From Eutrophomonas brisbanensis (GTDB lineage: Bacteria > Pseudomonadota > Gammaproteobacteria > Burkholderiales > Eutrophovitaceae), in assembly GCA_038141705.1 (NCBI GenBank), contig JAYQIQ010000004.1, positions 1,116,001 through 1,180,000 on the forward strand: a stretch of DNA of 64,000 nt. Direction: 5' to 3'. Below, piece after piece: positions 1-8,464 of this stretch. The position numbers and the translations under genes were made by a program. The stretch's first letter is position 1. Each line of letters begins with the position of its first letter. The notes under the pieces are model-generated. The model saw nothing but the letters and a program-made list of their open reading frames with translations. It had not been told where the DNA came from and made no database searches.

Positions 1-43
1 ACAGCCTGTGGAGTTTGGCCAACCACTGTTTGTGATTGGATAG
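1..43 (+). CDS. accB: Biotin carboxyl carrier protein of acetyl-CoA carboxylase, 3' end only
   Basis: Only the last 13 codons and the TAG stop are inside the window. Read in frame from base 2 they give QPVEFGQPLFVIG, the usual ending of AccB, the biotinylated carrier subunit of acetyl-CoA carboxylase that starts fatty acid synthesis. The biotinylated lysine motif lies upstream of the window. accC follows after 43 bases, which is the standard accBC operon order. The identification rests on a short tail plus context. Confidence 0.85.
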   Translation, partial: QPVEFGQPLFVIG

Positions 44-86
44 TTCTCTGATTTCTCCGAATAAATGAAAAAGGCTGTATCCAACT

Positions 87-1451
87 ATGTTTGAAAAGAT
101 ACTTATCGCCAACCGAGGTGAGATTGCATTGCGCGTACAGCGCGCATGTAGAGAAATGGGTATCAAGACCGTTGCTGTGCATTCGGAAGCTGATTCAGAA
201 GCTAAATATGTGCGGTTAGCGGACGAATCTGTTTGCATTGGTCCCGCCCCGAGTAATCTTTCTTACCTTAATGTACCCGCGATAATCAGTGCGGCAGAGG
301 TTACTGACGCGGAGGCTATTCATCCGGGGTATGGATTCTTGTCTGAAAACGCAGATTTCGCGGAAAGAGTGGAGTCAAGTGGTTTTGTGTTCATCGGACC
401 CCGGCCTGAGACGATTCGCCTGATGGGCGACAAGGTTAGCGCGAAGCGGGCTATGGTCAAGGCGGGTGTGCCAGTTGTGCCGGGAAGCGATGGCCCACTT
501 ACTGATGACCCAAAAGAGATTGTTTCTGTCGCTAGAAAAATCGGCTACCCGGTGATCATCAAGGCTGCTGGTGGAGGGGGTGGGCGCGGGATGCGAGTTG
601 TACACACCGAGGCTGCGTTGATAAACGCGGTGACCATGACTCGGCAGGAAGCTCAAACGGCTTTTGGGAATCCCGTTGTGTACATGGAAAAATACCTTGA
701 GCAGCCCCGACATGTCGAGATTCAAGTCCTCGCAGACGAATTTAAAAATGCGGTTTATTTGGGAGATCGCGATTGCTCATTGCAAAGAAGGCATCAAAAG
801 GTAATCGAGGAAGCTCCGGCTCCGGGGATTCCGCCCCGTCATCGCGCCCGAATCGGTGAAAAGTGTGCAGATGCATGTAGAAGGATCGGGTACAGAGGCG
901 CGGGCACGTTCGAGTTTTTATATGAAAACGGTAAGTTCTACTTTATCGAAATGAATACCAGGGTACAGGTTGAGCACCCAGTCACGGAAATGATTACTGG
1001 TATTGATATTGTGAAGACCCAGATCAAGATAGCGGCTAAACAGAAGCTTCCATTTAAGCAAAAAGATATTACTTTTAAAGGCCACTCCATTGAGTGCCGT
1101 ATCAACGCTGAGCACCCTTACAAATTTTATCCGTCACCTGGGAAAATTTCTACGCTCCATATACCTGGAGGTCCGGGGGTGCGCGTAGATTCGCATGCTT
1201 ACCAGAATTACGTAGTGCCATCGCATTACGATTCGTTGATTGGAAAGCTAATTACTCATGGCGATGATCGGGCGCAAGCTCTCTCAAGGATGAGGGTTGC
1301 TTTGTCTGAGATGGCTGTTGAGGGAATAGAAACAAATATTCCGCTGCATCGCGACTTGATCTCTGATGGTAACTTTATTGATGGTGGAGTTAGTATCCAT
1401 TATCTAGAAAAAAAATTTATCAGGTTCCTAACATTTTTTCCTCTCGCTTAA
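87..1451 (+). CDS. accC: Acetyl-CoA carboxylase, biotin carboxylase subunit
   Basis: ATP-dependent carboxylation of the biotin on AccB, the first half-reaction of acetyl-CoA carboxylase in the cytoplasm. The 454 residues match the family length (about 450). The N-terminal domain runs to about residue 115, followed by an ATP-grasp domain with K116, K159, the glycine-rich loop AGGGGGRGM (161-169) and H209. The active-site stretch FIEMNTRVQVEHPVTE (287-302) carries E288, N290, R292 and E296. The tail after HYLEKK is unusual (FIRFLTFFPLA) and follows an A-rich run, so a late one-base shift could have altered the last dozen residues. It lies in an operon with accB, and prmA starts 18 bases downstream. 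Confidence 0.97.
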   Translation: MFEKILIANRGEIALRVQRACREMGIKTVAVHSEADSEAKYVRLADESVCIGPAPSNLSYLNVPAIISAAEVTDAEAIHPGYGFLSENADFAERVESSGFVFIGPRPETIRLMGDKVSAKRAMVKAGVPVVPGSDGPLTDDPKEIVSVARKIGYPVIIKAAGGGGGRGMRVVHTEAALINAVTMTRQEAQTAFGNPVVYMEKYLEQPRHVEIQVLADEFKNAVYLGDRDCSLQRRHQKVIEEAPAPGIPPRHRARIGEKCADACRRIGYRGAGTFEFLYENGKFYFIEMNTRVQVEHPVTEMITGIDIVKTQIKIAAKQKLPFKQKDITFKGHSIECRINAEHPYKFYPSPGKISTLHIPGGPGVRVDSHAYQNYVVPSHYDSLIGKLITHGDDRAQALSRMRVALSEMAVEGIETNIPLHRDLISDGNFIDGGVSIHYLEKKFIRFLTFFPLA

Positions 1452-1469
1452 ATCAACGGGTTTAAAAAG

Positions 1470-2360
1470 GTGGCTTGGTTATCAATTGAATTTCAAGCTC
1501 GGGGCATTTACGTCGAGCAAGTCTCCGATGCCCTATTCGAGCTCGGTGCGATTTCTGTCGATGTCTCTGATGCAGACGTCGGAACCACAAACGAAACCCC
1601 TATCTTTATGGAGCCCGGTGAGGAATACACACTTTCGTGGGGCCTTAATCGCATCAGCTCGATGTTTGCTGATACCGTTGAGCCAGAAGTAATTCTGGAT
1701 AATTTAGTCGAACAAATTCCTGGATTACGAATTGTTGAACAAACGTTTACCCAAGTTGGTGAGGAAGATTGGGTACGCTTAACTCAAAGTCAATTCTCAG
1801 TCATTGAAATATCAAATCGCTTGCGTATCCTTCCGAGTTGGATTGCTTCGGTTGATAAGAATGGAATTGAAATTATTTTGGATCCAGGTCTCGCTTTTGG
1901 TACTGGTAGTCACCCGACCACAAAACTTTGTCTCGCATGGCTAGAAAAAAATATTAGTGGTGGAGAGGTGTTGATGGACTATGGTTGTGGTTCTGGAATA
2001 CTCGCGATTGCAGCTAAGAAACTTGGCGCGGCGAAAGTTTTTGGAATAGATATCGACGAAAATGCTATTGATGCAAGTAGATACAACGCCGAGCGGAATA
2101 ATGTCGATATTAGTTTTTTTAATGCAGAAGATCGTATATCCGGGACGTATGACATCGTGGTGGCGAATATATTATCGAATCCGCTTAAGGCGCTGGCACC
2201 TCTGCTCGCTTCACTAGTTAGGCCTAACGGGACAATCGTTCTATCGGGGATCCTGGCCGAGCAAGAGTCGGCCGTGTGGAATGAGTATGCAGCCTGGTTC
2301 GAGAAGCAGGACGTTATTTTTGACGATGGTTGGTGCTGCCTCGTTGGAGTAAAACGCTAG
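1470..2360 (+). CDS. prmA: Ribosomal protein L11 methyltransferase
   Basis: S-adenosylmethionine-dependent methyltransferase that trimethylates lysines and the N-terminus of ribosomal protein L11. The protein has 296 residues, the normal size. The N-terminal substrate-recognition domain covers about residues 1-125. The family signature DPGLAFGTGSHPTT is at 138-151, the SAM-binding loop DYGCGSGILAIAA at 170-182, and the catalytic-domain motif VANILSNPL at 231-239. The start is GTG at 1470, giving MAWLSIEF, the same beginning as known PrmA proteins. accC-prmA-zinc ribbon protein is a common betaproteobacterial operon. Confidence 0.96.
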   Translation: MAWLSIEFQARGIYVEQVSDALFELGAISVDVSDADVGTTNETPIFMEPGEEYTLSWGLNRISSMFADTVEPEVILDNLVEQIPGLRIVEQTFTQVGEEDWVRLTQSQFSVIEISNRLRILPSWIASVDKNGIEIILDPGLAFGTGSHPTTKLCLAWLEKNISGGEVLMDYGCGSGILAIAAKKLGAAKVFGIDIDENAIDASRYNAERNNVDISFFNAEDRISGTYDIVVANILSNPLKALAPLLASLVRPNGTIVLSGILAEQESAVWNEYAAWFEKQDVIFDDGWCCLVGVKR

Positions 2361-2369
2361 GCCATCGAC

Positions 2370-3198
2370 ATGATTATTTTTGTCAATTGCCCAAATTGTG
2401 CGTATGTTCTCCAGCTGGACTCGACCGAGTTGCTAGCAAAAAGTGGAAGCTGTAGCTGTCCTGAATGCGCTCTAAACTTTGATGGTTATCCTCACATTTC
2501 AGTATCTGATCGGAGTGAGGTAGTTGTACAGGAGAAGGCAAAACAAGAACAAAATAATGACAATGAAATTAAAAATAAATTTACCGCCACAACACCCATG
2601 TTCCCGGCCGTAGCTGACGAACATCAGTTCCCTGCGCAACGCCCGCTAAATGCTAAAAGAAACGATGGAATCAGTCTCTTTGAGTCTGTGTATATCCCGC
2701 CGCCTAAATCAAAAACAAATGGGATTGTTTTGGTTATATTGTTTTTGATCACCACTTTTAATTCTCTATACTTTTTGTTTCCGGATCTGTATACACGATC
2801 CTTATTTGTCTCGAGTTTAGTTGACGCAGCGTGCCGAGAAATAAAGTGTCCATCTTTTTTATTGGCATCCTCAAGTACGTTGAATATCCTCAATTCCGAA
2901 TTAAAGCTTGATGAGCAAAAAAAGAATTTCTATCGGTTATCTGTGAATTTGAGTAATGGGGCAAAGCATCGAGTGGCATATCCTGTGCTTCAACTTTCAC
3001 TTTATTCTGAAAAAGGTTTGGAATCGCGAAAAAATATTAAGCCGAGGATTACTTGGGCAGTGTCTCCCAAATTAACCAAGGTTTTGAGGGTTAGATGAAA
3101 AACAAATTAAAATACAATTTGAATTAATTGCTCCGGATGCTGTTGATTTTAGGATATTCTTTTTCTACGAGAAAGCCGGCTTCAACTATTTTGGATAG
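2370..3198 (+). CDS. Zinc-ribbon (MJ0042) and DUF3426 membrane protein, interrupted near its end
   Basis: The N-terminus has a zinc ribbon with two CxxC pairs (C7/C10 and C30/C33). A low-complexity charged linker follows, then one membrane segment around residues 117-136, then a periplasmic-type DUF3426 domain. The function is unknown; the family routinely follows prmA in betaproteobacteria. The original frame stops at 3098 after LTKVLRVR. A one-base shift near 3085 lets the protein continue as GLDEKQIKIQFELIAPD and end at 3198 with the FFFYEKAGFNYFG type of tail, which is how DUF3426 domains usually finish. I therefore report the longer span. Confidence 0.85.
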
Positions 3199-3227
3199 CG
3201 ATCGCCTTTAAACGAGTAGGGAAAACT

Positions 3228-3605
3228 TTGAACAGAAAACTTAGATTCAGTAAAGAACATCAATGGGCTTCGGAAGAAACCAACGGTGAAGTTTTTGTTG
3301 GAATATCAAACCATGCGCAAGAATCTCTAGGGGACATAGTTTTCGTGGATTTTCCGGAGATTGGAGCTTCTTTTAATCAGGGCGATCGGCTAGGGACAAT
3401 TGAATCGGTTAAGACGGCCTCAGATTTTTACGCCCCAGTTACTGGGCACGTGGTGGATGTCAACAAAGAGCTTGTAGAGGCACCTGAGTCAATCAATGAG
3501 AGACCTCATGAGGCATGGATTGTTAAGCTGAGTGTTGGAGTAGAGGAGGAGTTACACGCTCTCATGGACTCTGACACGTATGAAAAATTCGTAGATGAAT
3601 CTTAA
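3228..3605 (+). CDS. gcvH: Glycine cleavage system H protein
   Basis: Lipoyl carrier that shuttles the aminomethyl group between the P, T and L proteins of glycine cleavage. The protein has 125 residues, typical for GcvH. The lipoyl-lysine motif ESVKTASDFYAPVTG is at about 59-73 with K62 as the modified lysine, preceded by the family motif GISNHAQESLGDIVFVD. The start is TTG at 3228 with GTAGGGA a short distance upstream. gcvT and gcvP are not in this window. Its neighbours downstream are sulfur-oxidation genes on the other strand; lipoate-binding proteins of the sHdr pathway resemble GcvH, but this sequence looks like an ordinary GcvH. Confidence 0.92.
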   Translation: MNRKLRFSKEHQWASEETNGEVFVGISNHAQESLGDIVFVDFPEIGASFNQGDRLGTIESVKTASDFYAPVTGHVVDVNKELVEAPESINERPHEAWIVKLSVGVEEELHALMDSDTYEKFVDES

Positions 3606-3647
3606 TCGGCACTCATCTTGTATTATTTTTTAGGGGGCTATCACGTC

Positions 3648-3740
3648 ATGTTTCGAAAAAAATTAACGATTATTGAGCGATTGCTACTGGTCGCGTTTAT
3701 CGGGGTCGTCCTCGCGTATCTGATATCAGCGTTTAAGTAG
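3648..3740 (+). CDS. Possible 30-residue single-span membrane protein
   Basis: A short open frame beginning ATG TTT CGA reads MFRKKLTIIERLLLVAFIGV and ends in a hydrophobic stretch and SAFK. It has a basic N-terminus followed by about 18 hydrophobic residues, so it would be a single-pass inner-membrane peptide. A run of five G at 3633-3637 is placed like a ribosome binding site. I do not recognise a family. It ends 26 bases before the end of soxA, which converges on it. A chance frame is possible. Confidence 0.4.
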   Translation: MFRKKLTIIERLLLVAFIGVVLAYLISAFK

Positions 3741-3766
3741 CAAAGCCGTATTTAGATCGATGACGG

Positions 3767-4591
3767 CTATCTCCTGTATATGGAGGCGCGAAGAGGTAAG
3801 CCGTTGCTGAGGTATGAGTGGAAGTACTCCAGGCTATTGAGCTCCTCTGCCTGCTGAAAATGGAACCGCCCCAACAGCCTCCATACAGCGTTGGTGGCGC
3901 ATGTGTAATGTGTAAAAGACGTTCTCCCGCACGGGAAGACTGGAAAATGAACAGCCTGTCCAATCGTAGGTGAAATAAGTTCATCTCTGAAGTACTTGCC
4001 CCCGTGAGTAAGGTGACATGATCGCAGGCAAGATTGTGTTGTCCTATTCTTTTAAAATAAAAGCTCGACCAGCTTCCAAATTTTTGCAATGCCGCCTCAG
4101 ACTCGACTTTTATGTCCATTGACATTCCATCGGAGAAATTTTCGTGCGTAGGCAGCAAGGCTCCCATCGTTTTTCGGTCATCAAACGAGTGCGCAACGCC
4201 TCCATTTTTTTCTAAACAATCATTAATTAACATCTCAAATGAAATTAGCTTTTTTGATCGTTCATCGAAAATAGGGTAATGCCCGGCTATGTTAACGCCA
4301 CGATTTGGCAAGCAGTCAGCATAGGTGGCGCCGGATGGTAAAGGTGTTTCCCAAATCGCTTTGCCAAGTTCGATGTCTCCCTGGAAAGGCGGGAAGTCCA
4401 TAATGCTTTCGAATTGTTTCAGTGCATCTGCGCTACGAATCATAGCGCCATTCGTAATCTGACACTGCCACACCCGGCAAATTGTTTTCAAATACTTTTA
4501 AAAAAAAATCGTACGTCTTCTGGATCCTCTGGGTTAGATGATGCTACGGGGAACAGAATCAGATAAAGAAAAATTATGATGATTTTTTCAT
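3767..4591 (-). CDS. soxA: Sulfur-oxidation c-type cytochrome SoxA, interrupted
   Basis: SoxA pairs with SoxX to join thiosulfate sulfur to the SoxY cysteine in the periplasm. Reading the minus strand across frames gives a signal peptide (MKKIIIIFLYLILFPVASS), then SADALKQFESIMDFPPFQGD, a YADCLPN stretch, GHYPIFDERSKKLISFEML, and KRIGQHNLACD. The haem site CxxCH is CDHCH once one missing base near 4012 is restored. The protein continues as LTHGGKYFRDELISPTIGQA, then a cysteine in RHQRCMEAVGAVPF that matches the axial-ligand position, and ends LEYFHSYLSNGLPL. The first haem motif of dihaem SoxA is absent (ADC instead), as in monohaem forms. At least four frame changes are needed. It is the last gene after soxX, soxY and soxZ. 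Confidence 0.85.
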
Positions 4592-4598
4592 TCAGTTT

Positions 4599-4901
4599 TT
4601 ACTTCACCAAATCCACTCTCATCAAGTTATCCTCCCAACTGACTCTGATCAAGTCACCCAAATTACAATCTCGAATTTTAAGGTTTAGATATGGATTTTT
4701 TGATACCGATCGACTCCAATGAATAACCATTACGAGGTCATCGTTCTGAAATACATTGACCGTGTGTATGAAGTGCTTTGGGACGATTTCGTTTGTCTTC
4801 TTATCTTTACGATATCCCGTTTCCATGGGATGGAAGATTAGTATTTTTACGTTGGCGATTCCATTTTCCAGTCTCGTTCTGAATCGAACCGATTTATCCA
4901 T
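4599..4901 (-). CDS. soxZ: Thiosulfate oxidation carrier subunit SoxZ
   Basis: Partner of SoxY; the SoxYZ heterodimer carries sulfur intermediates on the SoxY C-terminal cysteine in the periplasm. The frame is intact. From ATG at 4901 it begins MDKSVRFRTR and has 100 residues, the usual SoxZ size. Family features are the METGYRKDKKTNEIVPKHFI segment (compare METGxRKDxxG...P in SoxZ), the VSKNPYLNLKIR segment and the closing RVSWEDN...RVDLVK strand. No signal peptide is visible, as expected, since SoxZ is co-exported with SoxY. It starts 3 bases after the soxY stop. Confidence 0.9.
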   Translation of the reverse strand: MDKSVRFRTRLENGIANVKILIFHPMETGYRKDKKTNEIVPKHFIHTVNVFQNDDLVMVIHWSRSVSKNPYLNLKIRDCNLGDLIRVSWEDNLMRVDLVK

Positions 4902-4903
4902 GG

Positions 4904-5391
4904 TTACTCCTCTCCACACCCGCCAATTGTTACTTTTACTTCCTTGGAAGTTGAGTAAAAACTTCCAGCCGCAAGGGCGACAACATGGACTAGTGCGGAT
5001 TCTCCCATCTTAATTCTCGTCGCAATTAATGGCTCTATCTTTGGAGAAACAATAAAGTCTGAAACGAGTGGCTGTGGATTTTTCTGCGAAAACAAATATC
5101 CTTTCGGTTGCCTCTAGTTCCCAAGTGATTTCTAGTGGGACGATCGCGCCGTTTTCAGCGATTTCTGGAGTTTTGAGGTTTATCTTATCGGTTGGCGTGA
5201 CCCGATTAGCTCCGATAGCAGCAAGGGCTTCTGAAAAATCGGTCTTGTTATATGCTACCGAATCCCAAGTGGAATTGAGATTGCTGGCAGCAAGGCTGAT
5301 TTTTGAGATTTTCCTAAATATGAGAGGGATAGGAGGCCGATTAACGATCGACTTTTTCGATGAATGATCTTCGATCTTTATTTAGTTGCAT
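4904..5391 (-). CDS. soxY: Thiosulfate oxidation carrier protein SoxY, interrupted
   Basis: SoxY carries the sulfur substrate on a cysteine at its flexible C-terminus. From ATG at 5391 the protein starts MQLNKDRRSFIEKV, a twin-arginine type beginning. It continues in other frames as SNLNSTWDSVAYNKTDFSEA, then INLKTPEIAENGAIVPLEIT, then PLIATRIKMGESALVHVVAL and SFYSTSKEVKVTIGGCGEE. The substrate cysteine sits in GGCG near the end; the family normally ends GGCGG, so the final EE is unusual. Frame changes are needed near 5340 and near 5085 (an A-run). It lies between soxX and soxZ. Confidence 0.85.
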
Positions 5392-5420
5392 ACTATTTCT
5401 GATCAATGCCGGGTCAAAGG

Positions 5421-5741
5421 CTAAGGGAGGTAATCAACGATTAGATTGATTTCTGTAGTTGATAATATTTTATGAGCTCCGAACGGAGGCATTATGGTGT
5501 TCGGGTTACTGTGTCTGGCATCCCAGATCTGTTTGAATAAAAGCTCACGGTCAGGAAATCTTTGGCGAACATTCAAGAATGGAGGTCCGATATTTGCGCG
5601 AGTGACTGCGAGCTCGTCCGTCGGAGCCGCATGACAGGCTAAACAGTTACCCTTCTCATAATCGTAAGCTAATGCCCGACCATCGTCGACACTTCCAGCA
5701 ATCGCTTGTGTAGAAAAACTAACGACTAGGTGGGCAAGCAA
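5421..5741 (-). CDS. soxX: Sulfur-oxidation c-type cytochrome SoxX
   Basis: Monohaem cytochrome partner of SoxA that passes electrons from SoxYZ-bound thiosulfate to the respiratory chain. The frame is open for 106 residues. It shows GNCLACH (the CxxCH haem site) about residues 31-37, then NIGPPFLNVRQRFPDRELL, QIWDARHSNPNTIMPPFG with the methionine ligand, and the closing TEINLIVDYL, all SoxX features. The start used is TTG at 5741, with AAGG a few bases upstream, giving a short signal peptide. A longer leader from ATG at 5769 would require a one-base shift. It is the first sox gene after moaC. Confidence 0.9.
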   Translation of the reverse strand: MLAHLVVSFSTQAIAGSVDDGRALAYDYEKGNCLACHAAPTDELAVTRANIGPPFLNVRQRFPDRELLFKQIWDARHSNPNTIMPPFGAHKILSTTEINLIVDYLP

Positions 5742-5806
5742 AGCCTTGCGATTTTTCCAAAGAAAACATGCTGGGACCGTCTACGTGTCTCTATTTGTCG
5801 CCGTCA

Positions 5807-6279
5807 TTAGATCTGTCCCCAAGTCCCTGACTTGCCTCCAGATTTTTTATCAAGCAACACGTTTTCTGATTTCCATTCCCCTATCTACTGCTTTACACAT
5901 GTCGTATATCGTAAGCAAAGCAACCGTCACTGCTGTTAGCGCCTCCATCTCAACACCGGTTTTCCCAGTAGTTTCGGCAGTTGCTGAGCAGCTAATGCTG
6001 TTTGTTTTTTCTCGATGGAAAAATCGACTGAAACGTGAGTTAAGCCAAATCGGATGGCATAACGGGATTAATTCAGACGTTTTTGTCGCTTGTATTGCCG
6101 CGATCCTCATGATACCTAGTACATCACCTTTTTTGCATCTCCGGAGATTATTTTCTGGAGAGTGTCCTTTTCATCGAGATTAGTCCCGACGCGGTCGCCG
6201 ATCTTCTCGTTTCGGCTTTATCTCCGACGTCAACCATGTGTGCTTCACCGGAGGAATTAAAGTGATTAAATTCTGTCAA
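5807..6279 (-). CDS. moaC: Cyclic pyranopterin monophosphate synthase, interrupted
   Basis: Second enzyme of molybdenum cofactor synthesis, forming cyclic pyranopterin monophosphate. Assembled across frames: LTEFNHFNSSGEAHMVDVGD at the start (compare HINAAGEAHMVDV in E. coli), KAETRRSATASG, then NLDEKDTLQKIISGDAKKGD, AAIQATKTSELIPLCHPIWL, TTGKTGVEMEALTAVTVALL, TIYDMCKAVDRGME and LLDKKSGGKSGTWGQI. About 157 residues, the normal length. The start is a TTG at 6279 with AAGGA upstream. Frame changes occur near 6199 (a G-run), near 6042, near 6015 (an A-run) and near 5865. SoxX starts downstream. Molybdenum cofactor would serve enzymes such as SoxCD, which is not in the window. Confidence 0.88.
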
Positions 6280-6350
6280 AGTAATAAATCCTTAAATTGT
6301 TTAATACACGCCGATTTTCAATCGTTTAAATGTTCTACTATGATATCACT

Positions 6351-7788
6351 GTGAAATCTAAACTTTTTATCCTCTTTTTCTGCTTTTGGTCTAGCTCCGT
6401 TTCCTCAGCCGAAGCTTACCGGACTTAGGGGACGTTAATGAAGAAGAGTTCCCGTTAGTCAAAGGGAAAATGCATTGGGGCCGAAATCATGCGAAAGGTA
6501 CGATCATCAATTCTACGTTGCGGACGGAGGTATCCCAGTACCTAAATGACTTGGGATATAAATTAGTTTCAAATAGTGCGGATCCACCAGGCAGTTTGAG
6601 TTTTTTAGTTAAGGATGATGCGATTAATGCGTTTGCATTACCAGGGAGATACATCGGTATTCATTCCGGTCTAATACTGTCTTCTGGAAGTGAATCCGAG
6701 CTCGCTGGAGCGTAATTGGGCACGAGGTGGCGCATGTCCAACAGCGCCATATAGCTAGGATGCTCATCAGCCCAAAAAGTTGGTGATAACATCGTTAGCC
6801 GGTTTGGGCTTGCTATATTGGCATCGCGATCTAGTGGGCAGTTGGCGCAGGCTGCAGTCGCAACCTCCCAAGCAGCGCCGTTACAGGCAATGTTAAGTTT
6901 TTCTCAGAGAGCACGAGAGAGAGGCTGATCGGGTTGGACTAAAGATACTAAGTTTTGGCAGGTTTTGATTCTTCAGTCAATACATTTTTTTGAACCGGCT
7001 CTATCGCGAAAATCGAGTTTTATAACAAAGGTATCCCCGGATACTTACAGACCCACCCATGACATCCGAGCGTATGGCAGATCTTCCGGCCAGGTTGGCT
7101 TCTATGGAGCCTGGATTGGTAGAGAATAGTCTCCATTATTTACTCATCAAATCTCGGGTTTTCACTATCACTGAAGATGGGAGTGGCTTTAAAAAGTTCG
7201 ATGAACTGATGAGGCGTGATAATTTTTTGGATCAGGTTGCTGCGAAGGTATGGTAGGGCTGTTGCTCTTCTCTCAGTCAACTTCGAAGCGATAATTCAAA
7301 GAGAAAAATTCTGAAAACGATTTGAGATGGCTAGAATCACATTTTTTGGTTCAGACGCTTTAGTTTTATGTGTTTGGCGGAATCGAAGGAAGGTCAGGCT
7401 GGGCCTTATCTCAGATGCGTTGGAGATGTATGACTATGCGCTCTGAAACTTTACCCAACGAGACTTTCATTAATTAAAGGGAAGGCGTTGGGGTTGAAAG
7501 CTTTGGGTGACGAAGTCAGCCTCGAACAGTTCTTGACGGAAGTTTTCAAAAACTCGATTGTCGTGTCTGATTCTTCCTTGTATGAGTTGCGTGCTGGTGC
7601 ATACAAAGCATTGGGTTTATCATCGAAATATCATTTGATTTATCCAAAGTCGCTTATCTTAACGGTAATTTAGATGCAGCGATTCGGGAGCTACAAGCCG
7701 CTCGGGATACGGATGGGGGGATTATTTTTTACGATCTCAAATTGACGCCAGCTTGAAGGATCTGGTTCAGGGAAAAGTCAAAAATTGA
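6351..7788 (+). CDS. Periplasmic M48-family zinc metalloprotease with TPR-like C-terminus (BepA/YfgC type), heavily interrupted
   Basis: Outer-membrane-assembly quality-control protease family. From GTG at 6351 a signal peptide reads MKSKLFILFFCFWSSSVSSA. Further frames supply PDLGDVNEEEFPLVKGK, INAFALPGRYIGIHSGLILS and the zinc site VIGHEVAHVQQRHIARML (HExxH at about 6717-6740). SQRAREREADRVGL is the third-ligand region, and YLQTHP plus TSERMADL form the THP motif. The C-terminal repeats end AYLNGNLDAAIRELQAARDT and SLKDLVQGKVKN. At least eight frame changes are needed in 1.4 kb, the worst density in the window. No alternative family fits this motif order. It is either an error-rich stretch or a true pseudogene. 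Confidence 0.8.
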
Positions 7789-7831
7789 AAAGTAATTTTG
7801 TAGAAACATAAACAGAAAATTAGGATTGTAA

Positions 7832-8464
7832 TTGTCAATTGAAAAATTTTTGAGGAGATGGACCTCGCTCTGAAAGTTTTATCCGGCGTAGCGCCTGCGC
7901 TGAGGAGAGTCCGTCTCGAGGGGGGATGGTGATCCGCTTATGAGCTCTTCCGATAAAAGTAAATCGATAGCTCTCATGCGTGTGAATCACACTGGAGAGG
8001 TTTGCGCCCAAGCGCTTTACTCTGGCCAAAAAATATTTGAAACTAATCCTGATGTGCGAAACGCCCTTCAGAGGGCTGCCGATGAAGAGCAGGACCACTT
8101 GAGTTGGACGGCTCAGCGTTTGGCTGAGCTTGGCGGCGCCCTAGTCGATTTAATTTGTTTTTTTACTTTGGGTCATTTTTTTTGGGGGTAGCCGCAAGTT
8201 TATCTGGACGCGAGAGAAGTTTGGGGTTTTTGAGAGAAACTGAGCGTCAGGTTGAAGCGCACTTAAAAGACACGAATCCGAGCTGCCTCAAGCGATCGAT
8301 CGAGTTTGCAGATCGTCAGTCAAATGAAGAGTGATGAAGCTGCCCATGCTCAAACAGCTCATGAGATTGGCGCGGCTGAGCTTCCAAGTCAGGTGAAAAG
8401 TTTAATGCGATCGATGTCCAAGGTCATGATTTTGTGTGAGTTCGAAGGTCTAGAGGAAGTTTAA
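7832..8464 (+). CDS. coq7: Ubiquinone biosynthesis di-iron hydroxylase Coq7, interrupted
   Basis: Hydroxylates demethoxyubiquinone in ubiquinone synthesis, using a di-iron site at the membrane. Reconstructed: a TTG start giving MSIEKF, then EEMDLALKVLSGVAPALRRV, SSSDKSKSIALMRVNHTGEV, CAQALYSGQK, AADEEQDHLSWTAQRLAELG, ASLSGRERS, LGFLRETERQVEAHLKD, MKSDEAAHAQTAHEIGAAEL and SLMRSMSKVM. The four-helix ligands (E in GEV, ExxH in EEQDH, E in ETERQ, ExxH in DEAAH) are all present. Frame changes lie near 7853, 7925, 8165 and 8300. It ends at 8464, overlapping the stop of the convergent OsmC gene. Ubiquinone is the electron donor for the bc1 complex encoded just downstream. Confidence 0.88.

Noticed and set aside
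375..725. A 116-codon minus-strand frame inside accC
   Set aside because: accC is intact and conserved over the same bases; the opposite product has no recognisable features.
5068..5367. A 99-codon plus-strand frame
   Set aside because: It lies opposite SoxY, whose motifs (ITWELEA, TRIKMGE, GGCG) are read on the minus strand.
5746..6183. A 145-codon plus-strand frame over moaC
   Set aside because: The minus strand carries the MoaC motifs (SGEAHMVDV, ELIPLCHP, GVEMEALTAV). The plus-strand product has no family features and is an antisense shadow.
6351..7788. Several short independent genes in place of one protease
   Set aside because: The fragments at 6470-6715, 7059-7256 and 7488-7673 are consecutive pieces of one M48 protein in order (signal, INAFALPG, HEVAH, THP motif, C-terminal repeats), so separate genes are not justified.
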